Assembly (NCBI GenBank): GCA_018340805.1
Contig: JACMZG010001914.1
Coordinates: 12,924,110-12,988,109 of the forward strand
Direction of reading: 5' to 3'
DNA: 64,000 bases
DNA from: Microvelia longipes
Taxonomy: Eukaryota > Arthropoda > Insecta > Hemiptera > Veliidae
Numbering within the stretch: position 1 is the first letter of the stretch; each line of letters opens with the position of its first letter. The notes below the pieces were generated by a model. The model did no database searches and had not been told where the DNA came from. It saw only the letters and a list, made by a program, of their open reading frames with translations. Shown one piece after another: positions 46,691 through 59,700 of the stretch. The translations under genes and the position numbers were made by a program.

Positions 46691-48944
46691 AATGTTTCTT
46701 CATTAGAGTAGTTGTGTTTTTTTAAGGTACTGTATAGATTATGTACTGTATATATGGTAATAAATCAACAGGTGGTAGGACAGTGCCTGTTAACAATTTT
46801 TAAAGTAATGAGGATGAGTGAAGAGAATCTGATGTGATAAGCTAAAGTTCAGGGGAACCCTGTTCCCCGATTAATAATTTCATTCAAAGATATGTAATTT
46901 AAGGTTATGCAATAAAGAAGTGTGCATATACTCTATTACAAGACTGAATAAACACAAACACTAAATAACGAGCACATCAAAATTAGACAAATTTGAGTTA
47001 TTTCTCTTTCCTTGTAAAATGTAAAACTATAATTTACAGTTGCTTCATCAAACCTTGAAACTTTTTCTTTTAACTTTCCTTCTCTAATTGTAATTTTTCT
47101 GTCAGCAAAATAATTAAAACTTAAATTTTACAGTATAAATAGAAACTAAAATAATAGATTTGAGTTTAAAACAACAAATATTACTGAAACTTGTGAAATA
47201 TTAGCGAGCTTGTGAAGGAGTATCTTCACTACCCTACAAGATACCTCGAAAGAATAAACATTACTCAACACCGTCTTAAAGTTTCAGAATGTACAACAAA
47301 CTTTGCTGGCATTAAAATACTCAATAAATTAAAGATGGAAACTATCCAGCTCTAAAATAAAGATTTTAAAAACAAACTTAAAAATGTCTTAGAAGAAAAC
47401 ATTTTTTGTTCTTTCAATGCTTTTCTTAACACTGATATTGAATTATAATTTTGTTTCTTGTGTGACTTGAACTGAACTTAGTAAAAAGTAACTATTTTAA
47501 TTAAATATATTTATTTATTTACTTAAATTTTACAGTAGTAATGAAATCAAAAACAGATACCAATAGTAATTTATTTGAGTTTTAAATAAAGTGGAATAAA
47601 ATAACAAGTGAACTGACTACACTAAAAAACTAGTGTAAGTTTGAAAAAATCAATTTTTAAAAAGAATCTAATTTCCTCGATATTTTAAAAATGGCTCCCA
47701 TTCTGTCCAACATTTGACAGAAGAATCAAATTTTATAATATTTTCAAAACAAACACTCCGCGTTTTATTTGTATCTAAAAAATACAAATTGTATGTTTTT
47801 TTTGCTGTTTTGTATGAATTTCTGTCACACAAAGTAACCTTCATGAATGACATGCAACATGACATTGCTATAACGCCTCCTCTAAGATTACAATATTCGC
47901 TAAAAGTGTCTCCTTTTGACATTCAAAGATGAATCAATAATCCGAAATACTTGTTCAGGAATGCTATTCTGCTATAGTTGCAAATAGTATTTTTAAACAA
48001 ATTATTTGAGTTTTAAACAAAAATGATTCAAGAACAACAGTATTAATATCAAACAAAACTAACAACAGCAACACAACTAAAAAAACAAGAGGCTTCCTTG
48101 GTAACCAGGTGTTGATGATGGCCACTTGGTTGTTGTTCAGTAGCAGTTTGTCAAATCAGAAGTTTTGTAAGCAGCCTACTGTCATGAAATAAGCAAATTT
48201 CCGAATGTACTATCTATCAATGGATTGTCTATGATATATATCAAAGGATAAAATCAGAACTAATGCTGAAGATAAAATTAGGTGTTCTATACGTATTAAC
48301 AATACAGAGAAACCGGCCAAGATTAGTCTCATCTCACCGGTACAACTCTATTTTTTCATTTTGTCTTTAGTGTCATTATTTATACTTATTTAGCATTTAT
48401 TTGAATTTATTTATAGTTATTTATAGTATTTTATTTATTCTGTTGGTTATTTTGTTTTTATTTGGTTGTTTATTAGTATTCAGTGTTTTTTTTTTTAATT
48501 TGTTTTGCTTATTTAGTTAGTTAGTTTTTGTATTTTTACTTTTTGACTTCTTTTTATTTTATTTTTTTTTTGCCTGGTTTGGGTTATAGGCACCATTTAA
48601 TAACTTTTTGAATTTTTTTTTATTAGTTTTAATTAAGTCATACACATTTTATAAACTTAAATGTTCATGGCTTAATTTTATTCAGATCCGAAAAAGCTTT
48701 TAAGCTTTTAATGATTGTTATGAGCCATAGAATAAGTTTCTTCCTTTCAAAAAACCATATCCCCCCCATAAGATTTTCCATAAGATTATTTTTCCTGTGG
48801 ACATTCGCTAAAACTTAAGGAGTTTTTTACAGTATTGGATCTGAAAGGGTTAAGGGCCAAACAACCTTTATGCAACCATCTAGCCAACTTTAAAACCACT
48901 ATTATAACACAGTCAGAGCTGTGCTTAAATTAAAAATATACTAG

Positions 48945-49076
48945 TTATTCGAGTCTCTGTTTTTTCTCAGGTACATTCTGCTCTATCTCATCCAAAACAT
49001 TACATAGTTCTTCATCATCAATATCATCTTCTTCTAATAAACTAAAATAATTGGTCAGAACCGACTGTTTCCTGTC
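48945..49076 (-). CDS. Helicase B terminal exon with PIP box and acidic tail
   Basis: This 43-residue exon reads [14 protein letters not shown] then an acidic stretch ([10 protein letters not shown]) and ends KKQRLE before TAA at 48947-48945. QSVLTNYF fits the PCNA-interacting PIP box Q-x-x-[ILM]-x-x-[FY]-[FY] exactly, with basic RK in front as in strong PIP boxes. The acceptor is TTTTTGTTCTTAG. Human SMARCAL1 is recruited by RPA and is not known for a PIP box, whereas its relative ZRANB3 has one, so direct PCNA binding by B is inferred from motif and position. Confidence 0.85.
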   Translation of the reverse strand, partial: DRKQSVLTNYFSLLEEDDIDDEELCNVLDEIEQNVPEKKQRLE

Positions 49077-50650
49077 CTAAGAACAAAAAAGAAATGAAAA
49101 TATAACTAATGATTGCCAGTAGATATATAAAAATAATTTTATTTGGGCATAATTAAAATTAGAAATAAATGTGTAATAAAAACTAAAGACTGCTAGTAAG
49201 AATCGAACCATGGTTCTTTTGATTTATAATCAATGCTCAATAGCAAATGCTTTATGAACTGCACAAAAGAAAAAAAAACTTGACATTTTTTCCACCCTAA
49301 GTTTCATTGCCTTTCTATTTTTCAATACCTTTGTGTATTTTAAAGCCAGAGTGTTATTGAATAAGTCCTTCTCTATATTAAAGGCAAAAATAAAGGTAAA
49401 AAATTGTTTTTCATTCAATTTGGTTTTTTGCCACTAATGATGGCCTTCGTAGGTTGAAAAATTTTCGAGTTTAAATAATTTTCTGTAGATAGACTTTACT
49501 TCATTCTTTCCTTTATAATGTGTAATACCTCAAGTGATCCCTCAATTCACTAGAAAATATCCCTGGATTTAAAGGGACAATGCTATTCGGTGGATAGTAG
49601 AAATGCCTTATCCTCTGAAGCATGAGTTGCTAAAAGTTGGTACTGTAAATATTGAATGGTCTTCTAGCCAGCTACCAGTTAAACACTATGATTGGGTTAC
49701 CAGACAGTTTACCTGTCTCGAAACGGGACATACTAAAAATCAGTGTGACAAAGAAGAAGTTTGCTCTCACTGGTCTAAACAATCATCAAAGAGCAGCCAG
49801 AGTATATCTCTTGTAGAGATAAAAGAAGAAAACATAATCATTCTATACTAGATCCGAATTGTTTAGAGTTTCAGAATGCACTAATGTGCAGGAAGTTGCT
49901 ACTAAACCGAACCTAGCATAAGTATCTACTTATAATTTAGCTTGTAGTTTAAGGAATATTTGTGTAGATTTTATGAAGACGATATTAGTTTAGAGCTCTA
50001 TAACCAAGATGCCAGTTTAAACTTGAAACCTCTCTTTCTCATATTATTATTTCAGTTACAGTAATATCTCTATTTATATATAGTTGTATTTATTTGTCAT
50101 ACATTTTCACTTATATATTTCTATTTCTTCATTTATCACAATGGACCCACCTAAGGCGTCTAAATGCCCTGTAGAGTATTAAAAAAATGTCTAATACAAC
50201 ATTTATATCTTCTGAGAAACTGATTCCACAGTGTTACTATCTAATTGTTTCACCAAATGGTAAATAATAAGAATCAGCAACAAATTTCTTCTAAAAAGTT
50301 CACCACAGATCAAGGGTAATGAATCAAATGTAAAGTAAAAAAAATAGACAGAACTCAATACCTGTGAAGTAGAGGCTTCAACAGTTTCAACATTTAAATG
50401 TGAATCCTTGCTTAGACCAGCTTGACTAAGAACATTAAGTTTTGACTGAACTAAAGGCCAGAGGTAATCATCAGCTGTTTTCTTGGCTAGTAAATATTGT
50501 ATCATCACAGTGTCTTTCTGACCGATCCTGTGAGCCCTGTCTTCGGCTTGGGTTAACTCCTGAAAAAAATACAGAATAAAATCTTTGTCACACAACACAT
50601 TAATAAATAATAAATAAGTATATATATATATAATATATATATATAATATA

Positions 50651-50705
<55 letters not shown>

Positions 50706-53700
50706 TTTATTTTATAAACATATATTTGAAAAAATTGATCCAGTTGAAGTGAAATATTAGGGTGAGATTAATCTCCACAAAAGATCAATAAAGCAAGTTG
50801 TTATTATAATCTATAAGACATTATACATATTCTTTTTTTAAATGATTTTATATATTATGTAATTTACATTCATTGTTTATAACTATTATTTTTGTATATT
50901 CTAAAAAAAAATATATTGAATTTGACAATATTCTGATTATAAAAGAGCTCAACCAAACACTACACCAACACTCTATCCATTATATTACACAACAACATGA
51001 GAAAGCAGTTTTATTAAAGGCATAAAATATTTTTTGATACTTTAATAAAAGAGAATAAAAAGTCGTACACCAGGGTTCCAAAACAACTCAGCAAACACTA
51101 CCAACTGAGCAGCTGTTAGAGTTACTCCAGTGTTGGCAGCTTTAATAGACAGAACGGCAACTCTATATTTATCCTCTTGCTGGAATTGATCACAGACTAG
51201 TTTCCTTTCTTCACTGTTAACACTCCCATCTATACGAATATAACTGTAAGACAAAAATATAATCAGAAAATTTACTTCAATAATTAAAGTTAATTATTTT
51301 GTTTTTAATTTTACATAAAATCAGTGTAATGCAAGAGTCAATCTAACAATAGATCAAAACTGATCAGTTCCACCAATAAAATTTACTTATAATTAGAAGC
51401 TTAATATAAGGCAGGCCCTCCAAACTTTTTGATAAGAGTACCTCTTATGATAGATAATTATTTTTATAAATCCCCTCAAACCTTAATAAATTGTTTTATG
51501 CAATTATTAAGTATACTTATAGAATAGTGTATTTTATAGAAGGTTATTAAGCAATCAATTTTAATAATAATAAATTACTTACTGACTATAAGCTATACAA
51601 ATGTGTTTTGCTTCGTCATGTACAAAAAATTTAGACTGCAGTTAAAATATTAGTTGAATATAAAAATGCTCAAATATTTTTATAGATATTGTAGATATAA
51701 AATTATTTTTAGTCGTTTCTATTCATCAAAAGGACCTTTGGCCCACATTGATAACTTTGGTTAATGATGTCATAATTTTTTTTACCGTCAATAGGCCTCG
51801 TAACCTTCCCAACATCTTGCCATATGCCAATTTTGGTTTCAATTTGAGAAATAAAAAAACATGTTTGGTTTTAAAAAGCCAAACTGACTCCCAACTCCTC
51901 CCAAACTTCCGTCGTCTAAACAACTCCATAAGCATAATTTTCATAATGAAAATTCGCTAAAAAGAAAATCCAGTGAATTTTTAAGACACCTGAATAGGGT
52001 TATCTACCAAACAAAGATGGCTACAAATTCAATTTGATAATATTTTTAAAAAATCAACTTACTAAGTTTGTTTATTTTCAAGAACTTCACAAATAGCATC
52101 AAGAACTTCTCTGTGATGCCCAAAAATTAAAAACTTCTTGTTTTGCTCCAATAAGTTTTCAACATGTTCACTGTAGCAAACAAATTTGAATAAATAAATC
52201 AACATAATCAGTAAAGTGTTTAAAAATTAGAGGTTATATTTACAGCAAACGAGAAGAACAATGAAGCTACCTCTGCCACTAGTGGTAACCGTTGATTCAA
52301 ATCCAACAGCAAATATAATTGACAGCTAACTCTTCAATCAAGAATTAGTCTTTTAGATTATGAGAAATAATCCAATCCTTACCAATACTAATAATCACCG
52401 CTTTTACGAGGTGATTATTAGTATTTTTGTCTATTCCTTAAAATTAATTATATGTATGTATTTATTTAATTTTTTCTTTCCTATTACATGGGAGTATATC
52501 CCATATTGTTGGTGTTTATAATATCTTTCGTCATATTTTAGTTTATCTTTATAACAGTGATATTTTATTTTGATTATTTTTTTAGTCTCCTATGGAGACT
52601 TAATTTGAATTTTACCCATGAAAAATTGGTAATAACTTGGGGATCCCTAGAAAGCCTCCCCAAGGCTCCTCCCTTTTAACCAATCACAGATCCACCCAAG
52701 TCTCAATAATTGTATGAGGCACCTAGGAAATGTAACAAGCAAGATGCAATGCTGCATCTAGGAACTGTTCCATCATTCGACATTTGTCATAATTGGCTCT
52801 ACATAATGCCATGTCCCACTCTGTTTCGTTACGTCTAACTCATCAGGGCGCCGACAGAGCCTATACTCACTCTGATATTCAATTAAAATTCTGTAGAATA
52901 TAATGTGAAGTATTTACCAGAGACGAGCGGTGCTCTTTTACTGCCATCACGCTTGGCAAGCAAAACATATATCATTTGATACTACCAATTTTTGCAAAAC
53001 ATGAATAGTTGACACAATATAATTGTACGAGAGACACCTAGGAAATGTAACAAGCAAAATGCAATGCTATATCTGGGAACTGTTTCATCATTCAACATTC
53101 ATCATCATTGATGGCTCGACATAATGTCATGTCCCTCTCTGTTTCGTTACGTCTAACTCATCAGGGCCTTGAATAACTCTAAATAGGCCTGAACTCACTC
53201 TGACCTTTAATAATAATAAATCTTTATTTCCCTTATTTAAATTAATTATGTTTTGCAAAGCATAATTAGTTGACACAATATAATTGAGTCAAAAGTGTAA
53301 ATACTTCACATTATATTATTTGGAATTTAATTGAAGGTCAGAGTGAGTTCAGGCTCTGTCAGCACCCTGATGGGTGTAACAAATAGAAGTAACAAAACAG
53401 AGTGAGACATGACATTATGTCGAGTCATCAATGATGACGAATGTCAAATGATGGAACAGTTCCCAGATGTAGCATTGAATTTTGCTTGTTACATTTCCTT
53501 GGTGTCTCTCGCACAATAATATAGTGTCAACTATTCATGTTTTGCAAAACTCGGTAGTATCAAATGATAAATCTTATTTTCCTTGCTAGTTCTGACTCTT
53601 AAAAAATACTCCTCCATCAGCTTACAAAAATATAAATATAATTTTCAAAACACTTGCAAGTGAGGAGACTCCAAACAACTGATCAAAACAAGTAAGTTAA

Positions 53701-56700
53701 ATACAAAAGATTCAAAATTTAAACAGTTTGGTTGACTGAACTTGAGGAAAAAAGTTTTTACAAAAGAGTTAATTTCCTACAATTAACTCCTTGCTTTATA
53801 ACTTTTGACATAGTCATGTGACTAAAAATACAACTCCATGGGCACAGAAAAGTTACTTAATTCGTAATGTGTGTCCCCATTTATTTAAAATTCTTGGTTT
53901 AGAGGACGTCACATTATCCTGTGACGTCACTCAGGCACCTGTAGGTATTTTTTCTCTCCATAGTTGGATGCTTGCTGCTTCTATTAAAACAGCTGTTTTT
54001 TTCGAGTTGAATTTTATAAAGCAAGTAGTATAGTGAAATAACACCTATCTTAAGCAGTCATTTTATTGGTATACATTGCTCTTTCATACTTTAAAACAAG
54101 GAGAAGAGGTTAGATTCAAGTCCTAATAGTCACTAATTGGTAGTTTATTCTTTATTACTCAAAAAATACTGACCATACCGCAGGTATCTTTGCACGCCCA
54201 GTCTCAGCAAAATAAGCAAGTAAGGTAGATCTCCTATCGGCTCCTTTTAACTCTTCAGCATCCAGCTTCTTGGCAAAAGCATTCATAGATTTATTGCTTG
54301 TATCTACATTATCCTTATTCAGAATAACCACAAACCTGCAAAATGATATATAAATAAATAAATTTTTATTGTTTCTCAAAGTTTACAGCTTTAAAATATA
54401 AGAAATTCGTCATTGCTAATATAAAAACATTTTAGGACATACATTATAAACTCACGGACGAAACACAGAACATAAAACTGAAACACAAAGTTTAAAACTA
54501 ATATCACAATTTTACATTCCTTTATCTAAATATTTTTTAACACAATAAAATATATTTTTGATTTGCTTATCTTTAATATTTTTTTTTAAACTCACATATG
54601 TCTAATTCTTTGGTATTCTTATCTATTCTATTGTACAATTTTATGCCAAAGTTAGAGTAGCCAGTCTTTGATTTACTTAACCTATGTTGATCTATTACTA
54701 AGTTATTTACATAGAGACATATTACTAGAGGGGGCATAGCATATCTTAATAAATTGAGGAGCCTGAAACAACTTTTAGGGGCTCTTTGTAACCTCATTAA
54801 ACCTCCATCAAGAGTGAGTTAAGGTTATAACAAATCATTTGTTTTTGGTTTCCCGGACATTATCTGTGTTTTAATATATATTTTAATCGTTTTTTAATAT
54901 ATGTTACTTTAATTTTGTTCTGTTTATTTGATTATATTAAAAGTCGAAGGTAGTCATGTTATTTTTTCAATGTTTCAAAATTCAACCAATAGGGCCCCTT
55001 TAGTAGTAATATCTCTATGGTTATTAACACTTTTGGTCTAATACTTATGACTAGGTTTCTTAAAGCTATTAATATTAGTTTTAACATAAATTAAAGTATG
55101 TAAAATAAATAAATTTTTCACAGTCATTATTCCTATTTTTTTTAAATATTGGCTTACATTATTTCCTAGTATTAATATACACATACACTAGTATATAATG
55201 ATACACATATCTTTAATTTTTTTATATTTAAAAGATAATTTTGCATATCTAGCTGGTACAAAATGTTTTAATGAACAACACCCTTAATGAGGTACAACAA
55301 AAAAACTGAATTTGACAAAATAAAAAAGACTTTTGAAAAATGTGAATCTACAGAAAGCAGATGAATTGAGTTTCGGAGGGTTTTGATTTGATAGATTTCT
55401 AAATGCTAAATCAAAAAATAAATGCTGCTTTAGAAATTTGCTAAATGACATAATAGTAGAAGATGTTAATCTTAATAATAAATCTTTATCTTATATCAAC
55501 ATAACAAACAACATACACACTTATTTGATATTTGTACTATGTAAAATGACACTTGTAAATATGAACCAGGGGGGTGGCACTCGTATCTAACTGTATAGAG
55601 CAATGGGTTGCATGGGGCACACCGTAAGAATGCGCTAGTGTCGCCATACTAACCCGCATCACATTAGGTTTTTATAAACAAAAATATTTAAACCTGGGGT
55701 TTTTTTTTAATTTTATTGGTTGTATTTTGGACGATTGTTTATATTTTGGATTGACAGCACGTGTTTTGTACAATTTTTCGCTTTGTTTCATACTGTTATT
55801 GCTCCTTTTTTCTACCTAAATTTTTTACTGTTCCTTTTTCTTTTAATAACCAAGTACCAATTTTATTTAACTCCTTTTTCTAAATTTTACCACTATACTT
55901 TCTCTCTAACTTTTTTTCCTTAATTTCTTAATCTTCTTACAAATAAATTATAAATTTTTGTTAATTTTCATCGTCTATTACACTTATTAATTTCCCTTCA
56001 ATTATAAAGAATGACGTGCTGTGTACCAGATTGTACAGAAAAAATAGGGTTCTGCCGGTAAGTATCATTACATTACAATAATCTTATTAGTATAAATTTA
56101 GTTCAAATATGGCAGAAATAATCACTATTGGGAGTATCAAAAATGTCAAAATTTGAGAAGGAGCGAATGGGTTCTATATAGGGTCTTTGCCAGTTTCAGC
56201 GACGAGAAAACCGAATACGACATGGGTAGTTCACTATGGCGGATTGTTTAGGAACATGATAGTAAAGATCTAGGGAATCCCGCTAGATTTAGGAGTAGAA
56301 CTCACTCGTTTTGGTTCACAACGTTGAAACAGGTCTAATAATTAGCTGAACTAAACTTGGAAGTAATTACAGTCTTAAAATTTTCCTATAGAACCAGACA
56401 TATGCCTATTGAAGTGACTTTGTATACCTTCTCTCATAAGATAAAAACGTTAATATTTCGATTTTTATAAGATTTTTGAGTTCTTATCAAATAACTACAT
56501 TTTTGACTTCATAATAAAGACTATTTAAAATGTTTCAGATTTCCGCATCCAGAGCTGGATTCTCTCAATAGGTTCCACATAAGGATAAAAGCCATTGGCA
56601 ATGCTCGTCTGCTTAGCATGAAGCCGGCAGATATATACAAATCTAAACGCATATGTAAAAAGCACTTTAAACTTGTTTTAATTTTTGTGAAACTATGTTT

Positions 56701-59700
56701 AAATATAAATATACAAGTGTTAATTACTTTTCTGACTCTTTATTATTCGTTATTTTGTAATTATTTCGCAACAAAATATTATAAATTATAAATATTATAA
56801 CTTCTATAATCCTTGCTTTTACTTTTCATTGAATTAAGTTCAAAATCAACTTATTTTATAATTTTGAAAAACGAAGAAATGAAATTAACAGTTTGAAAAA
56901 GAGCGGGAAAAGTTTTAAGAGTGTAGTTCGGGGGCACACCGCTAGAACGCGCTTGTTGTACACAAGAATTAGCTTCGAGCTCTAGTGACCCATCTATATA
57001 TACTCTCTCTTATCTATGATATGAACTTTCATTTGGTATTATACTTCTATAATACTATATGCTATATCTTTCTACATGAAAAAGCAGCTGTTTTAATAGA
57101 AGCAGCAGGCGTACAACTTCAGAAAGAAAAAAATACCAACAGGTACTTGGGTGATGACGTTACAACATAAAAAACATTTCATTTATTGACGGTCAATAAA
57201 TGAACCGGTTGAAACTGGTATGAAGGTGACTGCCATAAACATTTTGAAATTAGCAAAAAATTGATATCAGACTTTATCATATGCCTATACATCAATACAT
57301 TTATTGTTCTTTATAATTAGTATTAATTATAGTTTTTCCAGGTAGACGTTAAATAATAACATAATTCAGATTGAGTATGCAAGAATGCTATGAAATAACA
57401 ATATTAGAAGAGTAAAGCTTAAAGTAAAAACAAATTATACAAATCTAGATAAAAATATTTGTTTAGAATAAAAGAGATAAGAAAAGAAATACCATGGGGT
57501 GGGTAAAATAACTTGACTCAACACTATCTACACATTGTCCCCCTTGCAGCTGTACAAGCGTTGCATTTTCTCCCTTCCAGCTGATTTTTAGTCATTTGAC
57601 CATGTAGAAACATGACCATGAAGCACGACAAGTATAATAAAGCACTATTTAAAAAAAATCTGGAACGGAATACCTTAAAACATTTTCTCACATCAGACTC
57701 CCAACGCTCATCCTCACTACTTTAGACTTTCTTCACTTGTCCTCAAAATATATAATTTATTCTGCGAGTCTTTAGACTTGCATGGTTGTAATTAAATTTA
57801 ATTTCTAGATGTCACCCATCAAGGAGGCACTGAACTGGCTCAATGCTGCTTAACTTTTATGATCCAACATAAATTGTAAGAATACAAACCGTATTGAAAT
57901 GAAACTAAGTATATTTATCAATTACGTAAAGGAATTCATTTGTACCAATAGTCAACTCAATTGGATTATACAATTTTTTTTAAAAAAAAGAGGTCCCTGT
58001 TTCAGTAACTTTTTTGGTATACTTATAGTATAAATGATTAAAAGTAAAAATAGGTTTAGCAAATTTAAGTTTGGTCCAGATTAGCTTAACATATTTTATA
58101 AAACTTAAATAATTAGTTTTTGGTAAGCAACTTATTTACCCCCCCCCCCCCCCCCATTTACTATTATTACTCAAATTTATCAGGTTATTCAAGTGAAATG
58201 GTTTTAAACACCTCAAACAATTGGAAAAATTCAAATTGCAGTTAAGTCAAACCTCATTTTAGCCGGTAACTGATCAAGTACATCACTCTTGAGTCTCCTT
58301 ATCATAATTTTGTCTTCTAATATTAACTTCAATTCTTCTAGATTACACGATCCATTATAATTCCAACCAAACCTGTCCTGCTTCCCTTCACAGTATCGAA
58401 TCCCAAATGCTTGCCTGTCATCAAAATGAAATATTTCTTTAATTTTAACTCAGTGAAAGAAAACACCTTCTATCATATATCGTTTGATACTACCGAGTTT
58501 TGCAAAATATAATTATATGTTTCAAAATAATCATTATTGACGCAGTCAACTCCCCCCAGAAAAACCACCTCGACCATGAATCTAATAGGCTCATTATTTA
58601 TTGCAAATTTCACAAAAAATATAATTATTTATTATACTTCTCAGAAGCCTTAAATTCAAGCAATAATTTTAAATCATATGAGATGAACAACAAGGTACAA
58701 GATCACATTCATACTTAGAGATATATTACTTAAGGGGGCACACCCTATCTCCATACATTAAGGGGCTTAAAATATCTTTGTCGGATTCTCAGGGGCTCAG
58801 GGCAACCTAATTGCAACCTTCTCCAAGACTGAGTTAAGGTTTCATTAATTAAATTATTATCGCCTTTCCCCAGATTTTTTGTTTCGTTTTTTATCATAAA
58901 CAATCAATTATGTAAGCTAATATAATTTAGCTCTGTTTGTTTTAATACCCTTCCTTTCAGAAAAACCACCTCCCTCCTCCATGATCTTAACGTCATTTTT
59001 ATTCTGGATTTTTTACAACTGAAAAACCTGTGACAACTTACATGTCTTTAAACAAATAGGGTGAGACAGCTTTAATCTGAGTAAATAGCTCTATAGGCCT
59101 GGATAAAGCAGGAGTACCACTGAGAAGTATAATGCGCTTTGCAGTTCTGATTATTTCTAATGCAGCCTTAGTTCTCTGGCTTTTATAACTCTTAAGACAG
59201 TGACTTTCATCCTGTTGACACAAAACAAATTTAGTTGCAGTGCCTTTAATACTAAGCATATATAATAAACCCCAATTAAAGTTGTAATTTAATCATGTTG
59301 TGAACGATTCAAAACAATGGTTCAAAAGCTTACCACTGACAATTGTAGCTTGCAATTTGTTTTCTTACAATAAATACTCTGTGTATGCACACTATTATTA
59401 ATAAATAAATGTCATCAATACAAATATTTAAAAAAATCATACTTAACAAGCATTATTGAGTTTATATGCAAAATAAAATAATAGGATAAACATAACATAA
59501 AAATCAAAACACAGCCTAAACATACACTCAGCACCCCCAAAAACATCAAAAATTACACTCTACTCAACATACTTTGTTTATCAGCCATATTTTAGGTTGC
59601 CCCCATTTTTTCAATTTTTTAAACACTTAAAGAGGTTGTACTGATTTTTTTTTATCCAAGGCGCTATAAAACAACACCCGCCAGTAATACCGGCCGTAAT

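Larger units (their letters stand above)
40097..48944. other. Intergenic region between the two helicase stop codons
   Basis: 8.8 kb separating convergent genes. It holds 3' flanks, two 5S-derived repeats, a hAT MITE, a 60-bp-type tandem array, a (TA)n tract, a spaced direct duplication and two minisatellites, each listed separately. 47000-48944 has no clear element; a Cys-containing 84-residue minus frame (47922-47668) has no family I recognise. No further gene is supported. Confidence 0.5.

Noticed and set aside
49185..49265. Functional tRNA gene
   Set aside because: B box present but acceptor stem and A box do not form a cloverleaf.
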